Shown: positions 7,700 through 16,146 of the stretch, piece by piece | How positions within the stretch are numbered: position 1 is the stretch's first letter | Layout of the letters: each line of letters opens with the position of its first letter | From: Kitasatospora setae KM-6054 | GTDB lineage: Bacteria; Actinomycetota; Actinomycetes; Streptomycetales; Streptomycetaceae | Direction: 5' to 3' | Length of the DNA stretch: 64,000 nucleotides | Assembly: GCF_000269985.1 (NCBI RefSeq) | Contig: NC_016109.1 | Location: 496,001-560,000 of the forward strand | The notes under the pieces: model-generated | Told to the model about the DNA's origin: nothing | Seen by the model: only the letters and a program-made list of their open reading frames with translations | The model's database searches: none | Made by a program: the position numbers and the translations under genes

Positions 7700-8458
7700 A
7701 TGAGCGGGCGGGCGGCGGTGCACTCCGGCGGCGCGGTGGCGGAGGCGCATCGGTCGCTGGTCTGGCGGGCGTTGCCGGAGGCGCCGGACGCGGCGGTGTT
7801 GGTGCTGCACGGTGGCAAGGAGTTCGGCGCCGCGCCGCCGTCGGCCCTGAACCTGCCGGGGCTGCGGATGCTGCCGTTCGCGAAGGCGGTGCGACGCGGC
7901 GCGGTGGCGGCGGACGGGCGGTCACTGGCGGTGGGCACGGTGCGCTACCGGTGTCGGGGCTGGAACGGCGACCGCGCGGACGCGGCCCGGGACGCGGAAG
8001 CGGCGCTGTCCGACCTGGTCGAGCGGCTGGGGCCGGTGCCGACGGTGCTGATCGGTCACTCGATGGGCGGCCGGGCGGCGCTGCGGGCAGCGGCCCACCC
8101 CTGCGTGCGGGGCGTGGTGGCGCTGGCGCCGTGGTGCCCCCGGGACGAGCCGACCGCGCACCTGCGGGACCGCTCGGTACTGATGCTGCACGGCGACCGG
8201 GACAAGATCACCCCACCCGACGACACCGACCTGTTCGCGCTGCGGGCCCGGGGCGACGGCGCGCGGGTGGCCGGCTACCGGGTGCTGGGCAGCGGTCACA
8301 CCCTGATGCGGCGGGCCGGCGACTGGCACCGCGCCGCCGCCGCTCTCTCCCTGGCCCTGCTCGGCCTGGCCCCCCTCCCCGAGGAGGTCGACACCGCCCT
8401 CGCCCTGCACGGCCGGAACCCGGAGGGCCTGCACATCCCGCTGCCCGGCCGCCGCTGA
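7700..8458 (+). CDS. Alpha/beta hydrolase (dienelactone-hydrolase-like)
   Basis: A 252-residue alpha/beta hydrolase with LHGGKE near the start, the nucleophile elbow GHSMGG, the acid in LHGDRDKITPP and the His in GSGHTLMR. The GDRD...GSGHT ending is typical of small esterases and dienelactone-hydrolase-like proteins. The ATG at 7700 follows an in-frame GTG at 7697; either may initiate after AGGGACG. Substrate unknown; single gene. Confidence 0.8.
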   Translation: MSGRAAVHSGGAVAEAHRSLVWRALPEAPDAAVLVLHGGKEFGAAPPSALNLPGLRMLPFAKAVRRGAVAADGRSLAVGTVRYRCRGWNGDRADAARDAEAALSDLVERLGPVPTVLIGHSMGGRAALRAAAHPCVRGVVALAPWCPRDEPTAHLRDRSVLMLHGDRDKITPPDDTDLFALRARGDGARVAGYRVLGSGHTLMRRAGDWHRAAAALSLALLGLAPLPEEVDTALALHGRNPEGLHIPLPGRR

Positions 8459-8526
8459 CTCCGACCGGCCGCCGACCACGTCCGGCGCCGACGCCAGAGC
8501 CGGCCCCGGCCCGCAAACGCCGGGCG

Positions 8527-8552
8527 CCGGGCGCCGGGCGCCCGGCGCCCGG
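8527..8552. terminator. Perfect 13-bp-arm palindrome, likely terminator
   Basis: CCGGGCGCCGGGC directly followed by its reverse complement, 68 bases after the hydrolase stop. Very stable, without a T-run, as usual for GC-rich actinobacteria. Confidence 0.45.
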
Positions 8553-8700
8553 TCGGTGCTCGGTGCACGGCCGGCGACGGGTGGGTGATCATCCGGTGAC
8601 AGGTGGTGCGGATCAGGCTTCCGGGTCGCCTCGGGCGGGTAGGGAGCGCACACTCCGGTGGAGGGAGACGTCCGCCAATCGACTGAGGGAGGACCCGCCC

Positions 8701-9243
8701 ATGGGGATCAGCCTGACCACTGATCGGCTCGTCGTCCGGGACTGGACACCGGACGACGCCGACGACGCGCTGGCCGTGTACGGCTCCACGGACGTCGCCC
8801 GTTGGCTGACGCCCGTGATGGACCAGGTCGTCGACGCCGAGGCGATGCGCTCGGTGCTGCGCGGCTGGGTGGAGGAGCAGTCCGCGCTGCTGCCGCCGCG
8901 CGGGCGGTGGGCGGTGGAGCGCCGCGAGGACGGGAAGGTGATCGGCGGCCTGGGGATCCGTCCACTGCCGCCGTACGACGAGGACCTGGAGATCACCTGG
9001 CAGCTCTCCCCGCTGGCCTGGGGGCAGGGCTACGCGACGGAGGCGGGCCTGGCGCTGCTGCGCTGGGTGTTCACCCAGGACATCGAGGAGGTCTTCGCGG
9101 TGGCCCGGCCCAAGAACGACCGGGCGCACGCGGTGGCGAAGCGGCTGGGGATGCGCTGGGTCGGCGAGACCACCAAGTACTACGACCTGAACCTCCAGGT
9201 GTACCGGATCCGCCCGGCCGACCTGCCCGACAACCGCCCCTGA
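8701..9243 (+). CDS. GNAT acetyltransferase (RimJ/RimL-like)
   Basis: A 180-residue acetyltransferase of the Acetyltransf_3 type that modifies protein N-termini or small amines. It begins with ISLTTDRLVVRDWTPDD, has EITWQLSPLAWGQGYATEA carrying the acetyl-CoA loop (Q/G-x-G-x-A) and the PKNDRAHAVAKRLGM motif typical of the family. ATG at 8701 with GGGAGGAC upstream. Transcribed alone; convergent with the serine hydrolase gene across a strong hairpin. Confidence 0.85.
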   Translation: MGISLTTDRLVVRDWTPDDADDALAVYGSTDVARWLTPVMDQVVDAEAMRSVLRGWVEEQSALLPPRGRWAVERREDGKVIGGLGIRPLPPYDEDLEITWQLSPLAWGQGYATEAGLALLRWVFTQDIEEVFAVARPKNDRAHAVAKRLGMRWVGETTKYYDLNLQVYRIRPADLPDNRP

Positions 9244-9257
9244 TCGCCCCTGATCGC

Positions 9258-9296
9258 CCCCGACCGGACCTGGCCCGGTGCCGGATCCGGTCGGGG
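9258..9296. terminator. Bidirectional terminator hairpin
   Basis: CCCCGACCGGA (9258-9268) pairs with TCCGGTCGGGG (9286-9296). It lies between the convergent ends of the acetyltransferase and the serine hydrolase genes. Confidence 0.6.
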
Positions 9297-9343
9297 TGTC
9301 GTCCGAACAGGCCGGCCCGGGCCGGAGCCGGCCCGCCGACGGG

Positions 9344-10564
9344 TCACTTCTCGGCGGGCAGCTCGTACACGTGGCCGGGGGTGGCGAGGGAGGTGACGGC
9401 CTCGGCGAACAGGGTGGAGGGTTCGCTGCCCTCGTGGATGATGTCGGTGTTCAGCAGGACGACCAGGGTGGCGTCCTGTTCGGGCAGGTAGAGGGTGACG
9501 CTCTCGTAGCCGGGCAGGGAGCCGTTGTGGCCGACCCAGCCGCCGACCCGGAACAGGCCGAGGCCGTAGCCCGCGCCGTCGCCGAAGCCGGGGACGGGCC
9601 GGAACTTCTCGCGTTCGGCCTGGGTGGCGGGGCTGAGCAGGGTGCCGGTGGCCAGGGTCTTCGCCCAGCGGTGCAGGTCGTGCAGGTCGGAGATCATCGC
9701 GCCGGCCGCCCAGCCCCAGGAGGGGTTCCAGTGGGTGGAGTCGGTGGTGGAGCCGTCCAGGGTCTGGTCGGTGTAGCCGTGCGCGTAGGGGCGGGGCAGT
9801 TCGGCGGCGCGCGGGAAGAGCGTGTGGTTCAGGCGGGCGGGCCCGGTGACGTTGCGGTGGATGAAGTCGCGCAGCGGCATCCGGCCGAGCTTCTCGACCA
9901 GCAGGCCGAGCAGCACGGTGTTGGTGTTCGAGTACTGGTAGTCGGTGCCGGGCGGGAAGACGTTGTCGTGCTTGAAGGCGTACGAGAGCAGTTCCTGCGG
10001 GCTGAACGGCCGTTCGGGGTCGGTGAGCAGGGCCTGCACGAAGTCGTCGTCGAAGGTGTACGAGTACAGTCCGCTGCGCATCTCGGCGAGTTGGCGGATG
10101 GTGATGTGCGCGCCGTCGGGGACGCCGTCGAGGTACTTGCCGATCGGGTCGTCGAGGCCGAGCAGGCCGCGGTCGACGAGTTCGAGCACCGCGGTGACGG
10201 TGAAGGTCTTGGTCTCGCTGCCGATCCGCAGGTTCAGGTTGGGGGTCATCGGCTGTCCGGTGGCGCGGTCGGCGACGCCGTCGGCGTGGACGTACGTGCC
10301 GCGTCCCGGCAGCCAGAGTCCGACGATCACACCGGGCGTGCCGGTGCGTTCCCGGACGTCGGCGATCGCCGCGTCCAGCCGGGCCGCGAGGGCGGGGTCG
10401 AGCGGGCAGTCCTCGTCCGCCGGCGGGTGCACGGGGCGGTGCGCGGGCTTCAGCGCGGGGCGGGCGAACGGGGCGCCGGAGTCGGCGGCGGCCGGGGCGG
10501 CGGGGACGAGGGTGCTCAGGGCGAGCAGGGCTACGGCGAGTCGGCGGGCGCGGGGACGGCGCAT
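9344..10564 (-). CDS. Secreted serine hydrolase, beta-lactamase/DD-peptidase family
   Basis: A 406-residue exported serine hydrolase of the class C beta-lactamase / D-Ala-D-Ala carboxypeptidase group. Signal peptide at residues 1-27 (MRRPRARR then a hydrophobic core ending APAAA). Catalytic motifs are SETK (S116, K119), YSN (211-213) and HNG in GWVGHNGSLPG replacing KTG. ATG at 10564 is preferred; the ATG at 10573 is only two bases from the GGGAG. Likely acts outside the membrane on peptidoglycan peptides or D-amino-acid peptides. It resembles the tandem pair at 41.8-44.3 kb in overall design. Confidence 0.85.
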   Translation of the reverse strand: MRRPRARRLAVALLALSTLVPAAPAAADSGAPFARPALKPAHRPVHPPADEDCPLDPALAARLDAAIADVRERTGTPGVIVGLWLPGRGTYVHADGVADRATGQPMTPNLNLRIGSETKTFTVTAVLELVDRGLLGLDDPIGKYLDGVPDGAHITIRQLAEMRSGLYSYTFDDDFVQALLTDPERPFSPQELLSYAFKHDNVFPPGTDYQYSNTNTVLLGLLVEKLGRMPLRDFIHRNVTGPARLNHTLFPRAAELPRPYAHGYTDQTLDGSTTDSTHWNPSWGWAAGAMISDLHDLHRWAKTLATGTLLSPATQAEREKFRPVPGFGDGAGYGLGLFRVGGWVGHNGSLPGYESVTLYLPEQDATLVVLLNTDIIHEGSEPSTLFAEAVTSLATPGHVYELPAEK

Positions 10565-10686
10565 GACGGGCATCTCTCCCGAGGGGGTGCGGACGTTTCC
10601 GCACAGGTCACCATCCGGGCGACCCCGGCGCGCCCCGCCGCCCGCCCGCGCCGCGCGATTCCACCCGTGCGGCGGGCCACCGGCCC

Positions 10687-10711
10687 GTCTGCTGACAGCA
10701 CGTCAGCAGAC
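10687..10711. terminator. Inverted repeat, 10-base perfect arms
   Basis: GTCTGCTGAC and GTCAGCAGAC around a 5-base loop, 33 bases beyond the stop of the AhpD-like gene. A terminator fits best; an operator for the serine hydrolase gene downstream is the alternative. Confidence 0.5.
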
Positions 10712-10743
10712 CGCCGCCACCCGGACGTTCGGCCGGCGGCCGC

Positions 10744-11229
10744 TCAACGGGCCGGACGGACCGGGTGCTTGCTCAGGATCGACACCCGGTTGAACGCGTT
10801 GATGGCGATCGCCACCCAGATCACCGCCGAGATCTCCGGGTCGCCGAACACCTCCCGGGCCTGCGCGTACGCCGCCTCCTGGGCGGCGGCGTCGGCGGGG
10901 TGGGTGGTCGCCTCGGCCAGCGCGAGGGCGGCGCGCTCGCGCGCGTCGAACACCGCGGCGTCCCGCCAGGCGGCCAGCACGCCGAGCCGCTGCACGCTCT
11001 CGCCCTCCTTGAGCGCGGCCTTGGTGTGCACGTCCAGGCAGTAGGCGCAGCCGTTGAGCTGCGAGACCCGCAGGTTGACCAGCTCGACCAGGCGGCGGTC
11101 GAGCCCGGCGTCGGCAGCGGCCTGCCGGACGGCCTCGGCGGTGCCCACCATGGCCCGGAAGGCCTGCGGGGTCTGCTTGTCGACGTAGACCCGGCCGGTC
11201 GTGGTCGCCACCTCGGTCACCTCGGTCAC
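10744..11229 (-). CDS. Carboxymuconolactone decarboxylase / AhpD-like protein
   Basis: A 161-residue protein with the AhpD-type redox motif CAYCLDVH (Cys-x-x-Cys-x-x-x-His), so probably a thiol peroxidase or disulfide reductase partner rather than a true decarboxylase. The rest follows the CMD fold, with LVELVNLRVSQLNG before the motif and IAINAFNRVS near the end. GTG at 11229 lies after GAGGAG; a second GTG nine bases later is possible because the start repeats VTEVTEV. It is divergent from the pirin gene, and the pair suggests a joint oxidative-stress response. Confidence 0.85.
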   Translation of the reverse strand: MTEVTEVATTTGRVYVDKQTPQAFRAMVGTAEAVRQAAADAGLDRRLVELVNLRVSQLNGCAYCLDVHTKAALKEGESVQRLGVLAAWRDAAVFDARERAALALAEATTHPADAAAQEAAYAQAREVFGDPEISAVIWVAIAINAFNRVSILSKHPVRPAR

Positions 11230-11356
11230 CTGGACTCTCCTCGCACGCGCGTGGTGCGCGCTGGTGTTGGTCGGACGCTCCGGTCCATGATAGTTGAAGA
11301 TGTAACGATCTGCTGGACGTGTCCGCCGGCCCCGGCGGCACGGGAGGGAGCACCAG

Positions 11357-12358
11357 ATGAGCACCACCGAGAACGGGCCGGTCCCCACGACCGACCCCGC
11401 CGCCACCGCGAACACCCCCACCGTAGAGGGCGCCCCGGCCGCCCGGACCGGCGGGGCCGAGGTCCTGCCCCCGCGGGACGTCCCGCTCGGCGGCCCGCGC
11501 GCGATGACCGTCCGCCGCACCCTCCCCCAGCGCGAGCGCACCCTGATCGGCGCCTGGTGCTTCGTCGACCACTACGGTCCGGACGACGTCGCCACCACCG
11601 GCGGCATGGATGTCGCCCCGCACCCGCACATCGGCCTGCAGACCGTCAGCTGGCTGTTCAGCGGCGAGATCGAGCACCGCGACAGCCTCGGCGTGCACGC
11701 CTTCGTCCGCCCCGGCGAGCTCAACCTGATGACGGCCGGGCAGGGCATCGCGCACTCCGAGACCTCCACCGCCGCCACCACCGTCCTGCACGGCGTCCAG
11801 CTCTGGGTCGCCCTCCCCGACGCCCACCGGCACACCGCCCGCGACTTCCACCACCACGTACCCTCCCCCGTCCCGCTGCCCGGCGGCGGCGAGGCCCGGG
11901 TCTTCCTCGGCACCCTGGCCGGCGACACCTCCCCCGTCCCCACCTTCACCCCCCTGCTCGGCGCCGAACTGACCCTCCCCGCCGGCGCCACCACCACCCT
12001 GGACGTCGACCCCGCCTTCGAGCACGGCCTCCTCGTCGACCAGGGCGACGTCCTCTTCGCCGACACCCCCCTGCACTCCGCCGACCTCGGCCACCTCCCG
12101 CCCGGCCGCACCACCCTCACCGTCACCAACACCTCCGCCGCCCCCGCCCGCCTCGTCCTCCTCGGCGGACCGCCCTTCGGCGAGGACATCGTCATGTGGT
12201 GGAACTTCATCGGCCGCACCGGCGAGGAGATCGTCCAGGCCCGGCTCGACTGGGAGAAGGGGACCCGGTTCGGCGAAGTGCAGGGCTACCCGGGCGACCG
12301 CCTGCCCGCGCCGGAACTACCGAACGTCGCCCTCAAGGCGCGCGGAAACCGCCACTGA
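11357..12358 (+). CDS. Pirin-family protein
   Basis: A 333-residue two-cupin protein of the pirin family (metal-binding; some members are quercetinases or redox-sensitive regulators). The metal ligands are visible in the N-terminal cupin: HPHIG, the following EIEHRDSLG and QGIAHSE. The second half has the pirin C-domain with LLGGPPFGEDIVMWWNFIGR. About 35 residues of Thr/Ala/Pro-rich sequence precede the domain. ATG at 11357 follows GGGAGGGAGC. The sequence AGTTGAAGATGTAAC in the divergent gap (about 11292-11306) is a weak inverted repeat that may be a control site. Confidence 0.9.
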   Translation: MSTTENGPVPTTDPAATANTPTVEGAPAARTGGAEVLPPRDVPLGGPRAMTVRRTLPQRERTLIGAWCFVDHYGPDDVATTGGMDVAPHPHIGLQTVSWLFSGEIEHRDSLGVHAFVRPGELNLMTAGQGIAHSETSTAATTVLHGVQLWVALPDAHRHTARDFHHHVPSPVPLPGGGEARVFLGTLAGDTSPVPTFTPLLGAELTLPAGATTTLDVDPAFEHGLLVDQGDVLFADTPLHSADLGHLPPGRTTLTVTNTSAAPARLVLLGGPPFGEDIVMWWNFIGRTGEEIVQARLDWEKGTRFGEVQGYPGDRLPAPELPNVALKARGNRH

Positions 12359-12430
12359 ACTGCACATGCGCCACCGCTCGGCGGTCGCGGCGAGCAGCCT
12401 CGGCGAGATCGCCCGCGACCGCCTTCGGCC

Positions 12431-12434
12431 CTAG
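12431..12434. repeat. Target-site duplication CTAG (left)
   Basis: 4-bp direct repeat with 16143-16146; CTAG-like 4-bp targets are typical of the IS701 family. Confidence 0.85.
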
Positions 12435-13838
12435 TACTGCAACAGTGCTTACCCTGACGAGGCTTCAGCTCTTGGGCTGTGGCCTCGTCTCTTGTAATGG
12501 CTGGTCCGGGCCTGTTGTTGGCGTCTGCGGCGCCATCGGGACCAGTGCAGGACGTGGCCTATGCTGCGGCGGACAGGCCGGGTGAGCTGCGTGATCAGCC
12601 GGCGGATCTCGGGGAGGGTGAGGGGTACCAGGTCTGGCGTTCGAGCGGGTCCGGCCCCTTTTCGAGCTGCTGGGCCCGCACGACGGTGAGGTAGGCGTGG
12701 GCGGCCATGGCCAGGGTGATGTGCCGGTACCAGCCCGGGTGGCGGCGGACCTGGTAGTCGTCGAGGCCGCACTGGCCTTTCGCGGTCTGGAAGCACTCCT
12801 CGATCGCCCAACGGGCGCCCGCGACGGCGATCAACTCGTTGAGTGTGGCCTCGGCCGGCGCGTAGGCGATGTAGTAGGCGACCTTCGTGGGATCGCTGAT
12901 GCTGCGGCGGGCCAGGACCCAGTGCCTGCGGTCAGGACGGTGCCAGGGGCGGACCTCCACGCGAGCCCAGTCGTAGATCCGCAGGCCGTGGGCGCCCTCG
13001 CCGCAGGAGCGGCGCTTCCACCTCTGCCGGGGCAGGTCGGCGACCAGGTCGTGCAGCCGATGGTCCATGGCCTGCCAGGTGACGACGGTGTCGTGGCTGG
13101 TGGTGGCCATGACGTGGAAGACGTCGGCCTGCTCGAGTTCGTAGCGCCAGCCCTTGCTGTAGCCGTAGCCGGCATCCGCGGTCACCCAGCGGAACGGGAT
13201 CTTGTCGTCGATCGCGCGGCGGACCATCGCCCGTGCGAGCTGGACCTTGGTGGCGAACTCGACCTCGTCGCCGATCCCGGCCGTTCGGCAGCGCACGCGG
13301 TCGTCGGTCCAGGACTTCGGCAGGTAGAGCGCCCGGTCGATCAACGTCCGGCCCAGCTCGCTGGAGTAGGCGAGGAAGACTCCGACCTGGCAGTTCTCGG
13401 TCCGCCCCGCGGTGCCGGAGTACTGCCGCTGGACGCCGGCTGACCGCACGCCCTTCTTCAGGAAGCCGGTGTCGTCCACGATCAGCACGCCGCAGGGATC
13501 CGCCAGGTGCTCGACGACGTACTCGCGCACGTCGTCGAGCACCCCGTCCGCGTCCCAGTCGATGCGGTTCAGCAGCCTCTGGATCCGGTCCGGCCCGCCA
13601 TGGCCGGCCTCCTCCGCCACCGTCCAGCCGTTCTTGCGCTCCAACGGCGCCAGCAGGCCCCGCATGTAGGCCAGTGCCGACTCGCGCGACTCGCTCCGCG
13701 CGAACCGGTGAGCAAACCGCTCGTGCAGGTCGGCCAGCCCGTCCGACCAGCGACGAGCATCGACCTCGGATATGTCTCCACCCATGAACCGCCCAACGAG
13801 CGAACCCAACAACCGTCACGGTAAGCACCGTTGCAGTA
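12435..13838 (-). mobile_element. IS701-family insertion sequence, copy A
   Basis: 1404 bp with terminal inverted repeats starting TACTGCAAC: TACTGCAACAGTGCTTACCC at the left end and TACTGCAACGGTGCTTACCG (complement) at the right end, differing at two positions. The transposase reads leftward. The right-hand CTAG is shared with copy B. Confidence 0.9.
12595..13785 (-). CDS. IS701-family transposase, copy A
   Basis: A 396-residue DDE transposase of the IS701 family. Catalytic residues sit in LIVDDTGFLKKG (first Asp), WVTADAGYGYSKGWR (second Asp) and RWAIEECFQTAKG (Glu, with the Y/W-rich context of IS4-related groups). The ATG at 13785 (MGGDISEVDARRWSDGL) is preferred; an in-frame TTG at 13812 would start nine codons earlier. 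The frame is intact and its product is identical to copy B, so both copies could be active. Confidence 0.9.
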   Translation of the reverse strand: MGGDISEVDARRWSDGLADLHERFAHRFARSESRESALAYMRGLLAPLERKNGWTVAEEAGHGGPDRIQRLLNRIDWDADGVLDDVREYVVEHLADPCGVLIVDDTGFLKKGVRSAGVQRQYSGTAGRTENCQVGVFLAYSSELGRTLIDRALYLPKSWTDDRVRCRTAGIGDEVEFATKVQLARAMVRRAIDDKIPFRWVTADAGYGYSKGWRYELEQADVFHVMATTSHDTVVTWQAMDHRLHDLVADLPRQRWKRRSCGEGAHGLRIYDWARVEVRPWHRPDRRHWVLARRSISDPTKVAYYIAYAPAEATLNELIAVAGARWAIEECFQTAKGQCGLDDYQVRRHPGWYRHITLAMAAHAYLTVVRAQQLEKGPDPLERQTWYPSPSPRSAG

Positions 13839-13841
13839 CTA

Positions 13842-14735
13842 GGCAGTGTCGTCAAAGTGATCTTGGGTAATGGATCATGGTGAGGTGATACGTCGCCATG
13901 AACTTTCCGATGCCGAGTGGGGTCTGGTGGAGCCGCTGCTTCCCAGGCCCGGCACAGGTCGCCCACGCCTGGACGACCGAACGGTACTGAACGGGATCGT
14001 GTGGAAGTTCCGGACCGGGGTGGCCTGGCGGGATGTGCCATCGCGATACGGGTCTTGGGCCACCCTGCACACCCGCTTTCGGCGCTGGGCCGAGGACGGA
14101 ACCTTCGACCGGATGCTGCGGGCCGCGCGGGCGAAGGCGGACGCGGCCGGCGACATCGACTGGCTCGTGTCGGTCGACTCCACCGTCGTGCGGGCCCACC
14201 AGAGCGCCGCCGGCGCGCGAAAAGGGGGACCCGAAACCAGGCGCTCGGCCGCTCCCGGGGCGGGCTGACCAGCAAACTCCACCTGGCCGTCGACGCCCTC
14301 GGCCGACCACTGGCCATGGTCCTGACCGGCGGGAACACCAACGACTGCACCCAGTTCACCGCCGTCATGAACGCGATACGAGTGCCCCGGATCGGACCAG
14401 GACGGCCCCGAACCCGTCCCGACCACGTCCTGGGCGACAAGGGCTACAGCTCCAAGGCGATCCGAACCTGGCTGCGACAGCACGGCATCGGCCACACCAT
14501 CCCCGAGCGAGCCGACCAGATCGCCAACCGCCTGCGGCGCGGCAGCCGTGGCGGTCGCCCAACCGCGTTCAACCGCCGGCTTTACAAGCACCGCAACGTC
14601 GTCGAACGCTGCTTCAACCACCTGAAGCAGTGGCGAGGCCTCGCCAGCAGGTACGACAAGACCGCCGTGTCCTACCAAGCCGCAGCCACCCTCGCCTCAC
14701 TCCTCATGTGGGCCTGACCCTTTGACGACACTTCC
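13842..14735 (+). mobile_element. IS5-family (IS427-like) insertion sequence
   Basis: 894 bp bounded by inverted repeats GGCAGTGTCGTCAAAG and GGAAGTGTCGTCAAAG (complement of the right end). Flanked by a TA duplication (13840-13841 and 14736-14737) within the CTAG shared by the two IS701-type copies, so it arrived after at least the first of them. Confidence 0.9.
13870..14717 (+). CDS. IS5-family transposase, two frames joined by -1 frameshift
   Basis: The first frame (ATG 13870 to a stop near 14268) encodes the N-terminal part up to VDSTVVRAHQSAAGARK; the second continues from about 14224 to 14717 in the -1 frame (RGTRNQALGRSRGGLTSKLH onward). The DDE triad is split: first Asp in VSVDSTVV (frame one), second Asp in LGDKGYSS and Glu in NVVERCFNHLK (frame two). 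AAAA followed by GGGGG at 14220-14228 is a plausible slippery site, as known for IS427-group elements. Neither half is functional alone. Frameshifting, rather than mutation, is inferred from the position of the run. Confidence 0.8.
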
Positions 14736-14738
14736 TAG

Positions 14739-16142
14739 TACTGCAACGGTGCTTACCGTGACGGTTGTTGGGTTCGCTCGTTGGGCGGTTCATGGGTGGA
14801 GACATATCCGAGGTCGATGCTCGTCGCTGGTCGGACGGGCTGGCCGACCTGCACGAGCGGTTTGCTCACCGGTTCGCGCGGAGCGAGTCGCGCGAGTCGG
14901 CACTGGCCTACATGCGGGGCCTGCTGGCGCCGTTGGAGCGCAAGAACGGCTGGACGGTGGCGGAGGAGGCCGGCCATGGCGGGCCGGACCGGATCCAGAG
15001 GCTGCTGAACCGCATCGACTGGGACGCGGACGGGGTGCTCGACGACGTGCGCGAGTACGTCGTCGAGCACCTGGCGGATCCCTGCGGCGTGCTGATCGTG
15101 GACGACACCGGCTTCCTGAAGAAGGGCGTGCGGTCAGCCGGCGTCCAGCGGCAGTACTCCGGCACCGCGGGGCGGACCGAGAACTGCCAGGTCGGAGTCT
15201 TCCTCGCCTACTCCAGCGAGCTGGGCCGGACGTTGATCGACCGGGCGCTCTACCTGCCGAAGTCCTGGACCGACGACCGCGTGCGCTGCCGAACGGCCGG
15301 GATCGGCGACGAGGTCGAGTTCGCCACCAAGGTCCAGCTCGCACGGGCGATGGTCCGCCGCGCGATCGACGACAAGATCCCGTTCCGCTGGGTGACCGCG
15401 GATGCCGGCTACGGCTACAGCAAGGGCTGGCGCTACGAACTCGAGCAGGCCGACGTCTTCCACGTCATGGCCACCACCAGCCACGACACCGTCGTCACCT
15501 GGCAGGCCATGGACCATCGGCTGCACGACCTGGTCGCCGACCTGCCCCGGCAGAGGTGGAAGCGCCGCTCCTGCGGCGAGGGCGCCCACGGCCTGCGGAT
15601 CTACGACTGGGCTCGCGTGGAGGTCCGCCCCTGGCACCGTCCTGACCGCAGGCACTGGGTCCTGGCCCGCCGCAGCATCAGCGATCCCACGAAGGTCGCC
15701 TACTACATCGCCTACGCGCCGGCCGAGGCCACACTCAACGAGTTGATCGCCGTCGCGGGCGCCCGTTGGGCGATCGAGGAGTGCTTCCAGACCGCGAAAG
15801 GCCAGTGCGGCCTCGACGACTACCAGGTCCGCCGCCACCCGGGCTGGTACCGGCACATCACCCTGGCCATGGCCGCCCACGCCTACCTCACCGTCGTGCG
15901 GGCCCAGCAGCTCGAAAAGGGGCCGGACCCGCTCGAACGCCAGACCTGGTACCCCTCACCCTCCCCGAGATCCGCCGGCTGATCACGCAGCTCACCCGGC
16001 CTGTCCGCCGCAGCATAGGCCACGTCCTGCACTGGTCCCGATGGCGCCGCAGACGCCAACAACAGGCCCGGACCAGCCATTACAAGAGACGAGGCCACAG
16101 CCCAAGAGCTGAAGCCTCGTCAGGGTAAGCACTGTTGCAGTA
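14739..16142 (+). mobile_element. IS701-family insertion sequence, copy B
   Basis: 1404 bp, inverted relative to copy A, with the same terminal repeats (TACTGCAAC...). Its right end abuts CTAG at 16143, which belongs to the stop codon of the MFS gene. Coding region identical in translation to copy A. Confidence 0.9.
14792..15982 (+). CDS. IS701-family transposase, copy B
   Basis: Identical at the protein level to the transposase of copy A (396 residues from the ATG at 14792), with intact DDE residues in VDDTGF, TADAGYGY and AIEECFQTAKG. Perfect identity implies a very recent duplication or gene conversion between the copies. It is transcribed toward the MFS gene, whose 3' end is 160 bases beyond this stop, so read-through could make antisense RNA to that gene. 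Confidence 0.9.
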   Translation: MGGDISEVDARRWSDGLADLHERFAHRFARSESRESALAYMRGLLAPLERKNGWTVAEEAGHGGPDRIQRLLNRIDWDADGVLDDVREYVVEHLADPCGVLIVDDTGFLKKGVRSAGVQRQYSGTAGRTENCQVGVFLAYSSELGRTLIDRALYLPKSWTDDRVRCRTAGIGDEVEFATKVQLARAMVRRAIDDKIPFRWVTADAGYGYSKGWRYELEQADVFHVMATTSHDTVVTWQAMDHRLHDLVADLPRQRWKRRSCGEGAHGLRIYDWARVEVRPWHRPDRRHWVLARRSISDPTKVAYYIAYAPAEATLNELIAVAGARWAIEECFQTAKGQCGLDDYQVRRHPGWYRHITLAMAAHAYLTVVRAQQLEKGPDPLERQTWYPSPSPRSAG

Positions 16143-16146
16143 CTAG
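16143..16146. repeat. Target-site duplication CTAG (right), overlapping MFS stop codon
   Basis: Direct repeat of 12431-12434. On the minus strand bases 16145-16143 are TAG, the stop codon of the MFS transporter. Confidence 0.85.

Larger units (their letters stand above)
12431..16146. mobile_element. Nested insertion: inverted IS701-type pair with IS5-type element between
   Basis: Structure from left to right: CTAG (12431-12434), IS701-type copy A, a CTAG split by an IS5-type element with TA duplicated, IS701-type copy B in the opposite orientation, CTAG (16143-16146). The two IS701-type copies are both 1404 bp with identical predicted transposases. Removing all elements leaves a single CTAG, which contains the stop codon of the MFS gene on the minus strand. 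No passenger gene lies inside. The simplest history is three insertions, each into CTAG or its TA core. Confidence 0.9.

Noticed and set aside
13870-14717. IS5 transposase as a pseudogene
   Set aside because: The two frames overlap at an A/G run in the position where this group is known to frameshift, and both halves are otherwise intact.
12435-16142. Composite transposon carrying cargo
   Set aside because: The only sequence between the two IS701-type copies is the IS5-type element; there is no passenger gene.
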